A stretch of DNA of 64,000 bases, taken from contig NC_084817.1 of assembly GCF_963583255.1 (NCBI RefSeq), positions 8,748,121-8,812,120 of the forward strand, read 5' to 3'. The DNA comes from Pyrus communis (taxonomy: Eukaryota > Streptophyta > Magnoliopsida > Rosales > Rosaceae). The translations under genes and the position numbers were made by a program. The notes below the pieces were generated by a model that saw nothing but the letters and a program-made list of their open reading frames with translations, ran no database searches and was not told the origin of the DNA. This document shows positions 60,528 through 64,000 of the stretch, piece after piece. Each line of letters opens with the position of its first letter. Position 1 is the first letter of the stretch.

Positions 60528-61520
60528 TTATTGTTCTTTGTTGAACATATATTTCAACCAAGTGAGCTGAACTTCAGGATCTTGTATCGTAGTAAACACC
60601 TCTCGCTTCTCTGCAGAACAAAATAAACATGTAGCAAACAACCATAACTCGCTAGGTGGCTCACAACCAGGCAATTGTGCAACAACCGCTAACACTTCTG
60701 GAATACTACTACCTATATGCAGCGACCTCATCAATGAGTTTGCAGAACTCCTAGTTTCATAAGCTTCAACAAGACGGTCAATTTGACCACAAAGTTTTGC
60801 AGCCCCTCCAATTTTTTTCTCCTTCTTATCAACCTTCTTCTTTTGCAATTCTCCTTGGTTAGCCGCTCTTTTTTTTCCCTTCCTACTTGCTTGCCTTAGA
60901 TCCTGCATAGTCTCAGTTTCTTCCTCCTCATATGAATCAATTTGTCCTACAGATTCCTCTCTTGACTCTGGTGGTAGTACTCCAGATGAAGGTGCCCAGG
61001 CATGTTCACCGGTAGCAATTGTACTCAAGAACATCCTATCTAACTTGTCCTCCATCTCAGGACTAATGCCTTTTTTTCGCAATTTTCCATATTCTTTGTT
61101 TATCTACAAGTACGAAAGAATATGGTTAATACATATTGCATGATATCATAATACATATTAAAAGATAAATACACAAACCTGAATTTTATTGTTCCACCAC
61201 TCCTCAGAGGCATCAACGGTACCCTTGCTTGAATTCCACCCTAAGCCAGTTTCTTTACCAACTAATTCTTTCCACAACTTCCACTCATTTTTAAGTGCAT
61301 CCCACTTATTTTTCAGTTGCTTTTTTTCATAATCATGCCCTGTCTCTGCCTTGAAGTTAGCTCTAATATTTGCATATCCTTCTTTGTCAAAGTGAGTGCC
61401 CGGACGATGTCCGGCCTCAACCTCCTTGATGCAAAGATCACAAAATATTGATATATTGTGCGCATTCCATGTAGCTACAGGATTTGACGAAGATGCCCCC
61501 TTCTTTGCCATCGATACCAA
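60528..61520 (-). CDS. Myb/SANT-like Harbinger partner protein
   Basis: Two exons on the minus strand: 61520-61179 and 61103-60528 (CAG|GTTTGT, TGTAG|ATA), giving 305 residues. Residues 15-115 form the plant Myb/SANT-like domain (NATWxxH-type start as VATWNAHNISIFCDLC, then KQLKNKWDALKNEWKLWKEL and GLGWNSSKGTVDASEEWW). A basic stretch (RKGKKRAANQGELQKKKVDK) looks like a nuclear signal. In Harbinger elements this protein binds the transposon ends and brings the transposase into the nucleus. ATG at 61520 or at 61511 (MAKKG) could be used. No lesion was seen. Confidence 0.85.
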
Positions 61521-61530
61521 CTACTGATTT

Positions 61531-62940
61531 GTATATATACATATATATATATATATATTAAAACACGAACAAATGATATTGTAATATAACCAAGAAATAA
61601 CCGATAAATGATCCACATACAACTACAAATACATTACATCACAAAAAATAACCAAGAAATAACCACATACACTACATACATATAAATACACACATACACT
61701 ACATACATATGTATATATAAATACACTACATGATCCACATACACTACATACATATAAATACACACATATATATATAAATATATCAAGAAATAACCAATAA
61801 ATATCTTCTTATCTTGGATCCTATTTATTTGTATTTAGATTGGAATTTTGTCAATGTCAAGTTTAACTCTTGTTTACTTTTCATCACAAAATTCTAATTC
61901 TTATTTGTAATTGGTAAAAAGAAAGGGCTCACGTATGGAACAAAGATGACCGTGGCATGTAACAAAACCAAATGGATCGTCGAGGATTGCCCCAAGACCT
62001 CCACCCAATGCAGAACTATATATTATACAACATATATATTGTAATTTTTTTTTTTTTAATTTCTTAGTGCCTTTTAACTGATGAGCTTACTAGCGTTTGT
62101 GTCATCCATCTACATTTACGGTTAATTAAAAATTAACATTTTGTGTTATGGATGATCCATCGATCGATCGATGAATGATTTGTTTGTACTATATAGATCG
62201 AATTGACAATCTCACGGTAATTAATGAAAATCTTAGATTGGTCTTAATTGATTAGTTTTGATTGTGTAGCTATGTCCTGGGTATGAAATGAAATGCTTAA
62301 AGGAATTTAATTCGCACCACTGTTACTACCAGTAGACATTGATCGAGCAGGAGGTAGGAAGCAGGGAGTGCACTGCACTCAAAGAAATATAACATGCTTG
62401 TGCCAGCAAAGTCAAGCTTTTCGGCCAACTTTTGTGTTCGATATACTTTTGCCTAATTACTCCATGCAACTAATGAAAACAAATTACTTGAGCTTAATTA
62501 TAAGATAATCCTATGTTTTAATGTTAGTGTGTGGTGGTTTCCAATCCACTACTAGTCCGTCATGATTTCTTTTTCCGCAGTCATTTAGCTAAAAACACAT
62601 GCAGGACCACTCACAGCTCCCACAAAGTGAAATCGCCATCATTACTAGCTAACAATTTAGCTCCTATAGAATAGGTTCTATAAAACTTATAGAATTCCTT
62701 CTTCAGTATCTCTCCAAATTAAGAGTAAATTGTTTGGTTGTCTTCTCTTTGATGTTAGACCTACGCCAATTACAAGAAGCTTGCGGCTATATGTTTGAGT
62801 AAGGAATTTATAAGTCCTAAGAAATTGAAACTAAGTTATAAAGAAAGGGACTACAAAATGTTAGATATATACAAAATGGATCACATGACTCTTTTTATTT
62901 CACATGATGGATGAATATACATGACTACAACAAGATTGGT
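61531..62940. other. Intergenic DNA upstream of the NAC gene
   Basis: Starts with an AT microsatellite (about 61536-61558) and degenerate repeats of ACATACACTACATACATATA (61660-61770). A GATCGATCGATC run lies at 62159-62172. No gene or Harbinger right end was found. Confidence 0.45.
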
Positions 62941-62951
62941 AGTACTCTCTC

Positions 62952-62959
62952 TATAAACA
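62952..62959 (+). promoter_or_regulatory. TATA box of the NAC gene
   Basis: TATAAACA, 73 bases before the ATG at 63025. This supports that start and a short leader. Confidence 0.5.
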
Positions 62960-63024
62960 CTCATGCACATATATAGCTGGTCAAAAGTATAATAATTACT
63001 CTTCCTCATACTTCCTTGCCTGAT

Positions 63025-63811
63025 ATGCAGGTGCGTCTACATACTGACAGAAGAAGAACTTGTGTTCCACCAGGCTTCAAATTTCACCCGACAGAAGAAG
63101 AACTTGTGGGTTACTACCTGAAAAGAAAGATCAACTCACTACATATTGACCTAGATGTCATCGTTGACATTGACCTATACAAAATCGAACCATGGGACAT
63201 ACAACGTACTTAGAACCAACTTAATTTTAACATTTGCAGCTTGACTTCGAAATGGCATAAATAGATATGGTCCTAAGGGCGTTTTTGTGTTCATACTATA
63301 TTTATATTTACAAATTTTGGATATGGCAACGTGTAGAAAGAAAACAACATTGGAAAAATGCGCGGTATGCTTGTTGGTAGCAAAATCAAAACAAAACAGA
63401 TAGAAACAACATAAACACAAATGCTACTCTCTGTCATCACTCATCAATGGCTAAACAAAAGAGTTTTTATTGACATCTCATAAGATTATGAGCATATTCA
63501 GTCATTCTGAGAACTATGTATATGTATTGTGTGGTACAGCGAGATGCAGGTTAGGTTACAGTGAACAGAACAAGTGGTACTTCTTCAGTCACAAAGACAA
63601 GAAGTACCCGACTGGAACGCGGACAAATAGAGCCACAGCTGCTGGATTCTGGAAGGCAACAGGAAGAGACAAGGCAGTGCTTTCAAAGGACAACATTATA
63701 GGAATGAGGAAGACCCTGGTGTTCTACAAGGGACGGGCACCTAACAGCAACAAAACCGACTGGATCATACATGAATATCGACTCCAAACTTCTGAACATG
63801 CACCCCCTCAG
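63025..63811 (+). CDS. NAC-domain transcription factor, partial (5' exons)
   Basis: Exons 63025-63205 and 63540-63811. The third exon lies beyond the right edge. The 151 readable residues cover NAC subdomains A to [71 protein letters not shown] and [14 protein letters not shown] followed by WIIHEYRL. Wording such as [12 protein letters not shown] and [20 protein letters not shown] is closest to the VND/NST/SMB clade, which controls secondary wall or root cap fate; this placement is from memory of the family. Intron 2 appears to use a GC donor (CAG|GCAAGT). ATG 63025 is the only in-frame start near the TATA box, but the CTGATATGCAG just there could also be a splice acceptor from an upstream exon. 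SEHAPPQ shows the usual exon end. Confidence 0.88.
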
Positions 63812-64000
63812 GCAAGTTCTTCAACATCGTCTATCCATTAACTTGTTATTTAATTTTCCTCAATTGATCCCAGCATTTGACAATACTCATTAATAATTCT
63901 CTGAAAACTTTATTGTTAAAGAGAAATGCCGTCATTACACGTGAATGAGAGTGTGAGTGGTGTGTGTGTTTTATTGGTCAATAATAGACAACCAATGAAC
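63812..64000. other. NAC intron 2, cut by window edge
   Basis: AT-rich sequence with no continuation of the NAC domain (the expected EGWVVC-type segment is not present). It is therefore read as intron up to the edge. Confidence 0.6.

Larger units (their letters stand above)
58505..61530 (-). mobile_element. PIF/Harbinger transposon, coding-intact
   Basis: The left terminus GGGCTGGTTTGGTATTGCTG follows a TTA, matching the terminal sequence and 3-bp target of PIF/Harbinger elements. Subterminal direct repeats (GTGTTTGGTAAACTTTTTTG) occur twice at about 58600 and 58660. Two genes lie on the minus strand, a Myb/SANT-like protein (61520-60528) and a DDE transposase (60257-58913), the standard pair of autonomous Harbingers. 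The matching right terminus was not found up to 63 kb, so the right boundary is unknown. Confidence 0.8.

Overview
This is a plant nuclear genomic window: AT-rich, with long intergenic spaces, GT-AG introns in most genes and many transposable elements. The proteins are typical of eudicots. The repeat set (a Cassandra TRIM, several MITE families, a tRNA-type SINE) together with the gene sequences suggests Rosaceae, apple/pear-like, but that assignment is inference.

Ten genes or gene parts could be rebuilt exon by exon. From left to right they are: a DUF599 membrane protein (-), an intronless SAUR gene (+), a small plastid-type DnaJ zinc-finger protein (-), a conserved plant protein of unknown function (+), the 29-exon L-arabinokinase ARA1 (+), an AIG2-like gamma-glutamyl cyclotransferase-fold protein (-), 20S proteasome subunit beta-1 PBA1 (-), a ChaC-type gamma-glutamylcyclotransferase (-), a TIR-NBS-LRR remnant (+) between PBA1 and the ChaC gene, and the 5' part of a NAC transcription factor (+) cut by the right edge. 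As I recall the Arabidopsis map, ChaC / PBA1 / AIG2-like / SAUR / DUF599 are neighbours on chromosome 4, and AIG2-like / DnaJ-related / SAUR are neighbours on chromosome 2. The left two thirds therefore look like an ancestral syntenic block with ARA1 and one other gene in the middle.

The rest is mobile DNA. 0.6-16 kb: foldback MITEs, a SINE family, a tandem segmental duplication whose first unit was hit by a hAT element, and the 3' end of a Ty3-type LTR retrotransposon. 45.2 kb: an intact Cassandra TRIM carrying 5S rRNA-like sequence in its LTRs. 47.8-54.1 kb: a decayed CACTA (En/Spm) element inserted into a 28-bp minisatellite. 55.9-58.5 kb: a nest of MITEs. 58.5-61.5 kb: a PIF/Harbinger element whose transposase and Myb/SANT-like gene both still read open across intact splice sites.

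The strongest leads are the coding-intact Harbinger with no visible right end, the hAT insertion with a natural empty site in the sister duplicate, the complete Cassandra, and the clustering of two gamma-glutamylcyclotransferase-fold subfamilies around PBA1. I found no undescribed multi-gene system that the sequence alone can prove. Exon boundaries were placed by reading splice signals and frame continuity by eye, so individual junctions could be off by a few bases.
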